Assembly: GCF_900115845.1 (NCBI RefSeq)
Contig: NZ_FOXX01000008.1
Coordinates: 62,001 to 126,000 of the forward strand
Direction of reading: 5' to 3'
Length of the DNA stretch: 64,000 nt
From: Priestia endophytica DSM 13796
Lineage (GTDB): Bacteria; Bacillota; Bacilli; Bacillales; Bacillaceae_H
The notes beneath the pieces are model-generated. The model worked only from the letters and a program-made list of their open reading frames with translations, made no database searches and had not been told where the DNA came from. Shown piece after piece: positions 55,436 to 63,372 of the stretch (position 1 is its first letter; each line of letters opens with the position of its first letter). The position numbers and the translations under genes were made by a program.

Positions 55436-56320
55436 CTAAAAACTTAATCGACCTATTTTATTACATTCTTGGGCAAACCATAGCGCCCCATCAGACCCTA
55501 GGATAATACCATGTGGTTCAGCACTTTTTGTTGGAAGTTGATATTCTTTAAACTCCCCTTCCGTTGTAATGCGCCCAATTTGGTCTCTTCCCCACTCTGT
55601 AAACCATAAGGCATCATCAGGACCCGTTACAATGCCGTGTGGACGAGCATGTGATGTAGGAATTTTATATTCTGAAATTTCTCCATTAAGGGTGATGCGT
55701 CCAATTTGATTCGCATTGATTTCAACAAACCACAGGGCATCATCAGGCCCTCCTGTTATACCAACAGGACCGGCGTTTTCTGTCGGTAAATCAAATAGTG
55801 TCATATTCCCTGCTACCGTAATTCTTCCAATCTGGTTACTCTGGTTTAACGTAAACCAGAGTGCCCCATCAGCCCCACCTACGATATAAGACGGAAAAGC
55901 AGCCCCAGTAGGTAAGTTATATTCAGTAATCTCTCCTGAAGAGGCAATTTTCCCAATCCGGTTCCCTTTTGTTTCTGTAAACCATACATCACCATCAGGT
56001 CCTTTTGTAATGCCAAATGGAGCTGAATCTTCGTGTGGAAGAGAATATTCTTTTATCTCTCCTTCAGATGTTAAGCGCCCAATTTTATTTCCCCGATTTT
56101 CTGTAAACCATAGTTCATCATTATATGATGACGTAATAAGCAATACACCTGCATCAGCGGTCGGAACTTTTGTATACGTAAGCTGTCCATCTAGCGTAAT
56201 CTGTCCAATACTGTTTGCTTTATGCTGCGTAAACCACAACGCTCCATCCGTCCCTACCGTAATTCCATAAGGACCTGATTTTTCGAGTGAAAGGTTGTAC
56301 TCTTTATATCTCATCTTCAT
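55436..56320 (-). CDS. vgb: Virginiamycin B lyase (streptogramin B resistance)
   Basis: 294 residues forming a seven-bladed beta-propeller of repeats with consensus GPDGALWFTE-x4-IGRIT. All residues known to be needed in staphylococcal Vgb are present: His228 (ARPHG), Glu268 and His270 (AEPHG), and the C-terminal Glu at 285 (AQECNKIG; Glu284 in Vgb). The N-terminus (GPYGITVGTDGALWFTQHKA) also lines up closely. It linearises type B streptogramins by Mg-dependent elimination. ATG after AAAGGAGG. Located 1.3 kb from a VmlR-type gene protecting against type A streptogramins. Confidence 0.9.
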   Translation of the reverse strand: MKMRYKEYNLSLEKSGPYGITVGTDGALWFTQHKANSIGQITLDGQLTYTKVPTADAGVLLITSSYNDELWFTENRGNKIGRLTSEGEIKEYSLPHEDSAPFGITKGPDGDVWFTETKGNRIGKIASSGEITEYNLPTGAAFPSYIVGGADGALWFTLNQSNQIGRITVAGNMTLFDLPTENAGPVGITGGPDDALWFVEINANQIGRITLNGEISEYKIPTSHARPHGIVTGPDDALWFTEWGRDQIGRITTEGEFKEYQLPTKSAEPHGIILGSDGALWFAQECNKIGRLSF

Positions 56321-56397
56321 AAGGAATCCTCCTTTTTATGTATAGCTTCTTACATGCTTCTTCATAAAAGGAAAGAATTCCTGTACGAAACAATGCT

Positions 56398-57540
56398 TCA
56401 CCCAAGTTTTTTCTTTTCAAACCGCCCTAGCGAAAATAAAGAAAGGTCTTGCTCAGTCTCTCCTTTTGTTATGAGCTCGCTTAGCGCTTTCCCAATGGCG
56501 CTGCTGAATTTAAATCCATGTCCAGAAAATCCAGCAGCAATTGCAACGTTTGGATAGTTCGGATGAGAGCCCACAATAAAATCTTCATCAGGGGTCATCG
56601 TATATAGGCACGTTTTGCCATACTTTAAGCTTGGTTCCTGCACAATAAACTGTTTTAAAAAGTTCGTTAAATCTTGCTCATCTTCCTTATATGTAGAAAA
56701 TTCTTTTAATGGATCATTAGGGTCTACAGGATGTCCTGTATCATGGCGACCTACTTTTAACCCCGCCCCGTTAATACTCGGAAAACCGTAATACATGCCT
56801 TCTTCTGTCTCAAAACCAAAGGCTGGGAACTCTCTTTCGTTATATATTTCCTCATCACTATTAAACCAAGCAAATGTTTTGCGAATTGGCTGTAGCGGTA
56901 AGTCTAAATGAAGCATAGAAAGCAGCTCATTTGAATAAGCTCCCCCTGAAACAATAAGAGATTCAGAAGTAAACGTTTCATTATCCGTTTCTACTGTCAC
57001 CCTCTCCTCACATACTGTAAGATTTATCACTTTGCGATATGGCAAAAGAGTCGCTCCTTCCTCCTCTGCAAGCTTACGATATGCTTCAATACATCTCTCA
57101 CTATGAAGAACGCCTGACGTTGGCTCGAAGCATCCTGTTAAATGTTCATTAACTGAAATGCCTTTCCACTTTTCATTTACTTCTTTAGCTGTCATAACGG
57201 TTAGTGGTAAATCGTAGGTTTTGGCACTTGAAATGACGTTTTGGACAAATGTCGAATCTTTCGGACCAAGTGTTAAGACACCTGTTTTTGTAAATAAAAT
57301 TTGTCCCCATTCTTTTTCAAGTTCAGCCCACAGCTTTTTAGATTGTAATAACAGGGGTACGTATTTTTCTCCTTCACCATACGCATAGCGAATAATCCTC
57401 GTTTCTCCGTGATGACTTCCCTCTGTGTGTGGAGGATCGAATGCATCAAGCAATAATGTGTTCTTTCCGCTTTTTGCTAAATAATAGCCCGCTGCCATCC
57501 CCATAGATCCAGCTCCAATAATAATGATGTCATAATGCAT
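56398..57540 (-). CDS. solA: N-methyl-amino-acid oxidase (SolA/MSOX type)
   Basis: 380 residues, flavoprotein. FAD-binding GAGSMGMAAGYYLAKSG at the N-terminus, then HHGETRIIRYAYGEGEKYVP, a sarcosine-oxidase-family signature. The Cys that bonds FAD covalently is in KTCLYTMTPDEDF, and the end has AAGFSGHGFKFS. It oxidises N-methyl amino acids (sarcosine or N-methyltryptophan) to the amine, formaldehyde and H2O2. It lies between two resistance genes in the same direction, which is probably coincidence. Which N-methyl substrate is not decided. Confidence 0.85.
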   Translation of the reverse strand: MHYDIIIIGAGSMGMAAGYYLAKSGKNTLLLDAFDPPHTEGSHHGETRIIRYAYGEGEKYVPLLLQSKKLWAELEKEWGQILFTKTGVLTLGPKDSTFVQNVISSAKTYDLPLTVMTAKEVNEKWKGISVNEHLTGCFEPTSGVLHSERCIEAYRKLAEEEGATLLPYRKVINLTVCEERVTVETDNETFTSESLIVSGGAYSNELLSMLHLDLPLQPIRKTFAWFNSDEEIYNEREFPAFGFETEEGMYYGFPSINGAGLKVGRHDTGHPVDPNDPLKEFSTYKEDEQDLTNFLKQFIVQEPSLKYGKTCLYTMTPDEDFIVGSHPNYPNVAIAAGFSGHGFKFSSAIGKALSELITKGETEQDLSLFSLGRFEKKKLG

Positions 57541-57616
57541 GGTGATGTCCCCTTCTTTTTTATCGGTTTTTAGTTGATTATAAGATGTATGTATAGAATA
57601 TTCTCTCTATTATAAC

Positions 57617-57653
57617 AAAAAAGCAGAAGAACTAAATATTCTTCTACTTTTTT
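57617..57653 (-). terminator. Terminator of vmlR
   Basis: Stem AAAAAGCAGAAGAA / TTCTTCTACTTTTT with one mismatch, right behind the gene. Confidence 0.78.
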
Positions 57654-57671
57654 GCTATATTCTATTTTTAT

Positions 57672-59300
57672 TTAAAGTTTTAAAATTCTTTTTGTTAACT
57701 CTTTAAATTTTTGGTCAAGTTCCTCATATTCTTTATGTCCTGGGGCTATAAAACTAAGTCTTCCTAATACTTCTTGCCTTTCCGTTTCAAGTTTTAACTT
57801 CAATTCTTCTCTATTGTCTCTTTTTCCAGGCATTTTATTGAATTTTTTTTGAATAGTTCCTTTTGTTAATATAAGGTTCGTCTCCGTTGTTTTCTCAAGA
57901 AAATAGCGATCGTGGGAAACAATAAGAAGCGTACCGTTGTAATGAGAAAGCGTCTCTTCAAGCTGTTCGCGTGATGGTAAATCAAGATGGTTTGTGGGCT
58001 CATCGAGAATAAGCACATCTTTTTCTTCTAATATATACATCATTAACTTACATTTCACCCGCTCACCCATACTCATCTTTTCGATTGGTTCCTTCCACTG
58101 TGAAGACATAAACCCTAAGTGTTTCATTAAGTTTTGAACTTCACCTCTTTCGGCAAACGTTTCTCGGTGAAAAAGTTGCTCTAGGGTTTGCGCAAGCGGC
58201 AGGTCAAATACTTCTTGTGTTAAATAACCGATATGAGCAGATGGCGATATCCATACGTCTCCTTCTGCTGATTCTCCTCCCATTATGATCTTCAGCAAGG
58301 TTGTTTTCCCACTTCCATTTTCTCCTGTAATCGCTACTTTCTCTCCGTGCTGAATCGTAAAATTCGCATTTTGGAACAGTATCTTTTTATTAAATGCTTT
58401 TGTTAACTTTTTAACTTCTAAAAAGCGTTTTCCAACTTTATGGTGAGAAGGAATAGAAAACTGAACCGCATATTCATCTTCCACACGCTCCACTTTCTTT
58501 TTATCTAACTCTTTTTCAAGCCGTTTTCTTTTAGACTTTACTTGAGAATCTGTTCTTTTCGCTTTCACACGATGATATTCTTTAAAACCTTCTTTTTTGG
58601 TGGACTCAGCATGTGCTTTCTTTGACCACGAAGAAAGTTCATCCATTTGAGATTCAATTCGTTCAATCATTTTTTGCTGTTTTTCATATTCACGCTGCTC
58701 AGCACGTCTTCTTTCTTTCCGCATTTTCATATAGCTGGAGTAATTTCCTTGGTGTTCAATAAGCTGTTCGTTTTCAATGGACCATATTTTAGTTATCACA
58801 TCATCTAAAAAAGCGCGATCATGGGAAACAAGAAGAATTGTTCCTTTATACGCAGCAATTTTATTCTGTAAAATATTTAAACTTTCTTCATCAAGATGGT
58901 TTGTGGGCTCATCGAGCAATAAAAGGTCGCTCTCTTCTGCGAACCCATGTGCAAGGCGCGCTTTTAACTTTTCTCCACCGCTTAATTTTGAGAAGTCATG
59001 GAGCGGCACTCTCCATTCGGTTAAAAGTTTTCGTTGTAATGGGCGGTCATAGGTCGAAGTGTACGCTTCCTTTTCCTGTTCAACAAACACAACCTTTATA
59101 TTTTTTTCGAGCCACTGAATATGGCCCTTTGTTGGCTGTATCTGCTGATGAATCAGGTTTAGTAACGTAGACTTTCCCGCTCCATTTTTACCAATAATCC
59201 CGATGACTTCCCCTTCATGAACCTTTCCATTGATTTTGTCAAACAGCTTATTTTCCGTCACTTCGTAGCTTACATTCTGCAATTTCAACATTTCTTTCAT
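57672..59300 (-). CDS. vmlR: VmlR-type ABC-F ribosome protection protein
   Basis: 542 residues with two ABC cassettes and no membrane part: Walker A GKNGAGKST and GENGSGKTT, signatures LSGGEKLKARLA and MSMGERVKCKLM, Walker B LLLLDEPTNHLD and VLILDEPTNHLD. Between them lies the linker (ESQMDELSSWSKKAHAESTK, KEGFKEYHRVKAKRT) that enters the ribosomal exit site. It aligns along its length with VmlR of B. subtilis, including the C-terminal LKLETERQEVLGRLSF. It displaces virginiamycin M, lincomycin and pleuromutilins from the ribosome. The leader carries an attenuator. Confidence 0.92.
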   Translation of the reverse strand: MKEMLKLQNVSYEVTENKLFDKINGKVHEGEVIGIIGKNGAGKSTLLNLIHQQIQPTKGHIQWLEKNIKVVFVEQEKEAYTSTYDRPLQRKLLTEWRVPLHDFSKLSGGEKLKARLAHGFAEESDLLLLDEPTNHLDEESLNILQNKIAAYKGTILLVSHDRAFLDDVITKIWSIENEQLIEHQGNYSSYMKMRKERRRAEQREYEKQQKMIERIESQMDELSSWSKKAHAESTKKEGFKEYHRVKAKRTDSQVKSKRKRLEKELDKKKVERVEDEYAVQFSIPSHHKVGKRFLEVKKLTKAFNKKILFQNANFTIQHGEKVAITGENGSGKTTLLKIIMGGESAEGDVWISPSAHIGYLTQEVFDLPLAQTLEQLFHRETFAERGEVQNLMKHLGFMSSQWKEPIEKMSMGERVKCKLMMYILEEKDVLILDEPTNHLDLPSREQLEETLSHYNGTLLIVSHDRYFLEKTTETNLILTKGTIQKKFNKMPGKRDNREELKLKLETERQEVLGRLSFIAPGHKEYEELDQKFKELTKRILKL

Positions 59301-59330
59301 AAAATCCGTCCCTTTCTATAATGGGAGGAC

Positions 59331-59501
59331 AAAAAAATCCTCCCAAATTAATTGGAAGGATTAGCCGTACCGATACATAGACAAATAAGCTACTGTAAAA
59401 TAGCTACAGAGTTATAAAAGTGGGCAGACTAATCCTATTTTGTGTCATTTGAAATATCCGATTTCAAACTAAAAAAATAAGATTAGTTAATCATCGTCCA
59501 C
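59331..59501 (-). promoter_or_regulatory. vmlR leader: transcription attenuator with tiny uORF
   Basis: On the minus strand: tiny frames ATG-ATT-AAC-TAA (59494-59483) or GTG-GAC-GAT-GAT-TAA (59501-59487) behind AAGGAG. Segment A (59487-59474, ACTAATCTTATTTT) can pair with B (59441-59428, AAAATAGGATTAGT). B also pairs with C (59365-59358, GCTAATCC), and C with D forms a terminator (59331-59362) ending in T7. A ribosome stalled by drug on the uORF covers A, freeing B to open the terminator. A TATACT -10-like element lies upstream near 59535. Confidence 0.75.
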
Positions 59502-59799
59502 CCATCACTCCTTGTCATATTATTGCTATAAGTATAGCATACATTTATGAGAGATAAAACCATGTATTTACTTTTGAGTCATTAGCCGTTTTATAATGAA
59601 CATGGTTACTGTTATCAGCATCTTCCTTTTTACGGTCGCTTTCTGTGATATGTTATTTCGCTTCTTTCAAACAAAGTGGAGGCGCCTTTTATTCAGAAGT
59701 ATGAATTCTAAAACATTTAACCATTCTTATGATTTCTTCTTTTCATAAACTTTAAGCTTGAAAAAAAGACCGTCTGGACGGTTTTATAGAGGTGATTTT
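59502..59799. other. Divergent intergenic region vmlR / tetR-type gene
   Basis: Holds the vmlR promoter and the palindrome ACCGTC-TG-GACGGT (59769-59782) before the TetR gene. No other gene content seen. Confidence 0.6.
59769..59782. promoter_or_regulatory. TetR-family operator palindrome
   Basis: ACCGTCTGGACGGT, a perfect 14-bp palindrome 18 bp upstream of the TetR-type start and overlapping the probable transcription start; likely site for autorepression of the tetR-smr pair. Confidence 0.7.
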
Positions 59800-60339
59800 A
59801 TGGCTACAAAATCTGAAGCAAAACGAATGCTCATTTTAAAAGCGGCTACAGAGTGGATAGTTGAACATGCTTTTCACAATTTAACACTTGAAGCAGTTGC
59901 TAAAAAAGCAGGAATTAGTAAAGGTGGGCTTCTTTATCATTTTCCAAGTAAAGAAGATTTATTAGTTGGCTTAACACAATCTATTTTTGAGGAATTTACA
60001 GTGTTACTGGATGAAAAAGCAGAGAAAGATCCCATTAAAAAAGGAAAATGGTCTAGAGCTTACATTGAGCTCTCAAGATGGGATCTTGAAAATAACTCAA
60101 AGCTTAATGTGGCGGTAATGGCTCAGTCGCTTTTAAATCCAGAAGCTTCTAAAACAATGGTTAAAAGCTATGAATATACTCAAGATCGGCTGTTAAACGA
60201 TGGAATAGACCCTGTTATAGGAGCTATTATTCGCCTAACGATAGACGGTCTTTATTATTCACAGCTGCTCGATATTGCTCCAATTGAAAAAGAGTTAAAA
60301 AATGAAACGTTTGAAAAGTTATATGAAATGACAAAGTAA
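59800..60339 (+). CDS. TetR-family regulator of SMR efflux gene
   Basis: 179 residues from ATG 59800 (behind AGAGGTG); a TTG frame 14 codons upstream would run through the operator. N-terminal helix-turn-helix FHNLTLEAVAKKAGISKGGL, then LYHFPSKEDLLVGLTQSIFE, and a helical C-terminal ligand domain. It is 11 bp ahead of the SMR gene, so both are one operon, with the operator in front. Most likely a drug-responsive repressor. Confidence 0.87.
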   Translation: MATKSEAKRMLILKAATEWIVEHAFHNLTLEAVAKKAGISKGGLLYHFPSKEDLLVGLTQSIFEEFTVLLDEKAEKDPIKKGKWSRAYIELSRWDLENNSKLNVAVMAQSLLNPEASKTMVKSYEYTQDRLLNDGIDPVIGAIIRLTIDGLYYSQLLDIAPIEKELKNETFEKLYEMTK

Positions 60340-60350
60340 GGAGGATTGGA

Positions 60351-60701
60351 ATGAAAGGATATATTTTTCTATCTCTATCGATTGTATGCGAGGTGTTTGG
60401 AACAAGCATGCTGAAGTTATCTAACGGGTTTACTGTTTTACTTCCTTCTTTTGGGGTTGTCCTAGGATTTGTGCTCGCTTTTTATTTTTTAGCTCTTTCT
60501 CTCAAATACATTTCACTAAGCCTTGGATATGGAATCTGGGCTGGTGCTGGTACTGGATTAACTACACTTGTTGGCATCGTCTTTTTCAAAGATGCACTTA
60601 ACGTTATTACATTTATCAGTTTGGCCGTGATCATTCTAGGAGTAATTTTGTTAAACTCTTCTAGCTCTGATAAGGAAGAAGAAAAGCCATCATCAGCCTA
60701 A
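60351..60701 (+). CDS. SMR-family multidrug efflux protein
   Basis: 116 residues, four membrane helices. The essential membrane Glu14 is in IVCEVFGTSMLKLS, and GYGIWAGAGTGLTTLVGIVF is the third-to-fourth helix motif of EmrE/QacC/EbrB proteins. It exports quaternary ammonium compounds and dyes by proton antiport, probably as a homodimer since no partner gene follows. The C-terminal tail is charged (SSSSDKEEEKPSSA). Co-transcribed with the TetR gene. Confidence 0.9.
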   Translation: MKGYIFLSLSIVCEVFGTSMLKLSNGFTVLLPSFGVVLGFVLAFYFLALSLKYISLSLGYGIWAGAGTGLTTLVGIVFFKDALNVITFISLAVIILGVILLNSSSSDKEEEKPSSA

Positions 60702-60716
60702 GATGATGGCTTTTCT
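60680..60716. terminator. Terminator of SMR gene
   Basis: Perfect 15-bp stem AGAAAAGCCATCATC / GATGATGGCTTTTCT overlapping the stop codon, between convergent genes. Confidence 0.88.
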
Positions 60717-60725
60717 AATAATATA

Positions 60726-61625
60726 TCAACTTTTTCCTCTTCTCTCCTGTTGGTAAACAAAAGGCGTTATCTTCATCACTTTTTTAAACTGATCAATAAA
60801 ATAACTCGTACTATTAAAACCCACCGCATACGCCACATTCGTCACACTAGCTTCTTCCTCTAGCAATAAGAGCAGGCTCTTTTGTACCCGATATTCCGTT
60901 ATATAGCTGATTGGAGTTGTGTGTAAAATTCGTTTGAAATATCGACAGCACTCAGATCGGCTAAGTTGCCCTGATCTAGCAATATCATCTAATGTAATTT
61001 TCTCTTTGTAGTTCTCATGGATCCAGTTCAGCATCCTTTTCATACGCTCATTCTTCAGCGTATTTGTCTTAGGGTGAGTTTGTTGAAAAGCATGAGAAAC
61101 TAAGTTTTTCCATAACATTGTTAACTGAGTCGTAATATCGATCTCAAAGAAAGGAGCTTTTTCATTCAATAGCTCATTAACTTTTAAAATCGATTCTATT
61201 ATACTTTTCCCCCATCCTTTTGTTCTATCTATGAAAATATACGATAAATGAGGGGCTTTGACATATGGATAACCGTACGTTGTATAAAGCTCTTGAGATA
61301 AAAATAAATGCGGAAGTACATTTAAACAAATATAAACGCAGTTTGACTGTTTTTTTTCTTCTGCCATGTGTAAACAGCCGCTGTTTATAAAAAGTGCATT
61401 TCCCTCTTTAACAGCCCTTTTGTTTTCATTAATTTGAAAAATGGCTTCTCCCTTTAGGACAACAACAAGCTGAATTTCTTCATGCCAATGAAGGGGAATA
61501 TAGCCGTTTATATTCTCCCTAATGGTTGTTTCGTAGCATGCAATAGGTAATGTCTCTGTACGGTGTTTTGTGATTTCTTTTAAATTTACATCAATCTGAA
61601 AACTTCTCTCTTTCAATAAGGCCAC
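60726..61625 (-). CDS. AraC-family regulator with cupin sensor
   Basis: 299 residues. N-terminal cupin (GYIPLHWHEEIQLVVVLKGE, NALFINSGCLHMAEEK) and C-terminal two-helix-turn-helix domain (KITLDDIARSGQLSRSECCR, ASVTNVAYAVGFNSTSYFID, FKKVMKITPFVY). Divergent from an EamA transporter 97 bp away, with an 11-bp inverted repeat at the two ends of that gap, so it probably controls that transporter and itself. ATG preceded by a weak GAGGTGG-like site. Confidence 0.88.
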   Translation of the reverse strand: MALLKERSFQIDVNLKEITKHRTETLPIACYETTIRENINGYIPLHWHEEIQLVVVLKGEAIFQINENKRAVKEGNALFINSGCLHMAEEKKQSNCVYICLNVLPHLFLSQELYTTYGYPYVKAPHLSYIFIDRTKGWGKSIIESILKVNELLNEKAPFFEIDITTQLTMLWKNLVSHAFQQTHPKTNTLKNERMKRMLNWIHENYKEKITLDDIARSGQLSRSECCRYFKRILHTTPISYITEYRVQKSLLLLLEEEASVTNVAYAVGFNSTSYFIDQFKKVMKITPFVYQQERRGKS

Positions 61626-61629
61626 CTCA

Positions 61630-61696
61630 ATATTGTTATACTTTTTAATCCTATATCGGTATTCCTAACCTTTTTGTTCTTTTATTATAACAATAT
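61630..61696. promoter_or_regulatory. Widely spaced inverted repeat in AraC/EamA divergent region
   Basis: ATATTGTTATA (61630-61640) and its exact complement TATAACAATAT (61686-61696) sit 5 bp and 27 bp from the two start codons. Likely regulator half-sites or mirrored -10 regions. Confidence 0.6.
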
Positions 61697-61722
61697 CGTG
61701 ATATGAAGATAGGAGAGATATA

Positions 61723-62673
61723 ATGAATGAACAAAATCGAAAAATAGGGTTATTTTTAGTTATAACAGGAGCTATTTTTTGGGGAATTGGAGGAACGGTC
61801 TCTAAGAAACTTTTTCAAGAATATAGCATTGATGTGAATTGGCTTGTAGTCATTCGCTTACTTATCGCAGGATTTCTACTTTTAAGTCTTAAATGTGTGA
61901 CGCAAAATCGGGGCGAAGTTTTTAAGGTGTGGAAAGATAAAAAAGTAGCCCTTCATCTTATTATCTTTGGAATCTTGGGGATGCTTGGTGTTCAATATAC
62001 GTATATGGCAGCCATTGATTATGGAAATGCGGCCACCGCAACGCTGCTTCAATATTTATCACCTGTGATGATTATCGTATATCTTCTTTTACGAAAGCGT
62101 ACAGTTTTTACCATGAGTGACATGATAACCGTTTTACTAGCTCTTTTAGGCTCTTTTCTTTTATTAACAAATGGATCGCTTTCTCAAATGTATGTCCCTA
62201 TTCCAGCTATCGTATGGGGTGTGTTATCTGGAGTTGCCGCTGCTTTTTATACTTTATATGCAGCACCTCTTTTGAAGAAGTATGATTCTCTTGTTGTTGT
62301 AGGATGGGCAATGGTAATAGGTGGAGTTGCTTTAAACTTTATTCATCCTTTATGGGCAGCAGCATGGACATCCTTCACATTAAAAACTTATTTATATCTA
62401 GCATTTGTTATTGTGTTCGGAACAATGATCGCTTTTTGGTTTTATATTAAAAGCTTACAATCTCTCTCTCCAAAAGAAACGAGCCTTTTAGGAAGCTTAG
62501 AGCCTTTAGCAGCTGTCATCACAACCGTCTTTTGGTTAAAAGCACCGTTCGGAGCGTTTCAATGGCTTGGTGCATGTTGCATCATAGGAGTCGTGTTTAT
62601 TTTAGCTTTTTGGAGCAAAACTCCTTCTAAATTAAGAAAAGGACAAAAAAAGGTTAGCTCAAAAATTAGCTAA
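61723..62673 (+). CDS. EamA (DMT) family transporter
   Basis: 316 residues with ten hydrophobic segments in two EamA repeats: [20 protein letters not shown] at the N-terminus and [20 protein letters not shown] in the second repeat, then [20 protein letters not shown]. RhaT/EamA-type exporters of metabolites. ATG after AGGAGAG. Controlled, probably, by the divergent AraC-family gene. Substrate unknown. Confidence 0.87.
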   Translation: MNEQNRKIGLFLVITGAIFWGIGGTVSKKLFQEYSIDVNWLVVIRLLIAGFLLLSLKCVTQNRGEVFKVWKDKKVALHLIIFGILGMLGVQYTYMAAIDYGNAATATLLQYLSPVMIIVYLLLRKRTVFTMSDMITVLLALLGSFLLLTNGSLSQMYVPIPAIVWGVLSGVAAAFYTLYAAPLLKKYDSLVVVGWAMVIGGVALNFIHPLWAAAWTSFTLKTYLYLAFVIVFGTMIAFWFYIKSLQSLSPKETSLLGSLEPLAAVITTVFWLKAPFGAFQWLGACCIIGVVFILAFWSKTPSKLRKGQKKVSSKIS

Positions 62674-62686
62674 CGTAATGCTTCAT

Positions 62687-62722
62687 CACACAAAGGCTCC
62701 TTTTAAAAGGAGCTTTCGTGTG
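62687..62722. terminator. Bidirectional terminator EamA / XRE
   Basis: Stem CACACAAAGGCTCCTTTT / AAAAGGAGCTTTCGTGTG with small imperfections; overlaps the XRE stop. A second hairpin (GTTAGCT / AGCTAAC) lies at the EamA stop codon. Confidence 0.82.
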
Positions 62723-63263
62723 AATCAATTACTAAATAATAATGACATTCTTCTTCTCTTTCATTAATAAATCGGTGCTCTATATCCCCCTCAAAATAAA
62801 AAGAATCTCCTTCTTTTAACTCTTCTGAGCACACACCGTTCCCTAATTCAACCCTTAATGTGCCTTTAGCTACGAATATATATTCTTTTACCCCTTTTTT
62901 ATGTGAGGAAAAAGTGCCTGATTCTTTAAACGGAGGGACAACATTTAAAATAAATTCCACTCCTTTTGAAGGCAGTGATGGCGATAATAAATGTCGCTCA
63001 AATCCTGACTGTTCATCACGGTAAATAAGACGTTCTTTTTTCCTTATTGTGATCGTTCCCTTTTGTTGTTGCTCTTCAATAAGGAACGATAATGTTGTAT
63101 GTAATGACTCCGCAATTTGGCAAGCTACTTGAAGCGTGGGGTTTTTTTCTTCACGCTCAATTTGTGAAAGCATGGAGACGCTCACATTACTTTGCGAAGA
63201 AAGCTCTTGAAGGGTCATCTTTTGTTTTTTTCTCATATTTTTTATATTTGTTCCAAAACCCAT
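62703..63263 (-). CDS. XRE-family regulator with cupin domain
   Basis: 186 residues from ATG 63263 (AAGGTG eight bases upstream; a GTG and an ATG 9 and 6 bases earlier are alternatives). N-terminal HTH_XRE (GTNIKNMRKKQKMTLQELSS, QSNVSVSMLSQIEREEKNPT) and C-terminal cupin (FSSHKKGVKEYIFVAKGTLR, EGDSFYFEGDIEHRF). The cupin probably senses a small carboxylate. Divergent from the lactate-permease-type gene with a perfect inverted repeat between them, so that gene is the likely target. Confidence 0.87.
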   Translation of the reverse strand: MGFGTNIKNMRKKQKMTLQELSSQSNVSVSMLSQIEREEKNPTLQVACQIAESLHTTLSFLIEEQQQKGTITIRKKERLIYRDEQSGFERHLLSPSLPSKGVEFILNVVPPFKESGTFSSHKKGVKEYIFVAKGTLRVELGNGVCSEELKEGDSFYFEGDIEHRFINEREEECHYYLVIDSHESSF

Positions 63264-63314
63264 TTTCATCACACCTTCTACACATTTTTTTCAAAAGCAA
63301 GGGTAGAAATTAAT

Positions 63315-63348
63315 TATACTATAGTGTAATATTTTATTCTATAGTATA
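63315..63348. promoter_or_regulatory. 10-bp inverted repeat between XRE and lctP-type genes
   Basis: TATACTATAG (63315-63324) and CTATAGTATA (63339-63348), 14 bases apart, in the 109-bp divergent gap; candidate operator of the XRE-cupin regulator. Confidence 0.65.
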
Positions 63349-63372
63349 AAAAAACAGATAGGAAGTGTTGTT

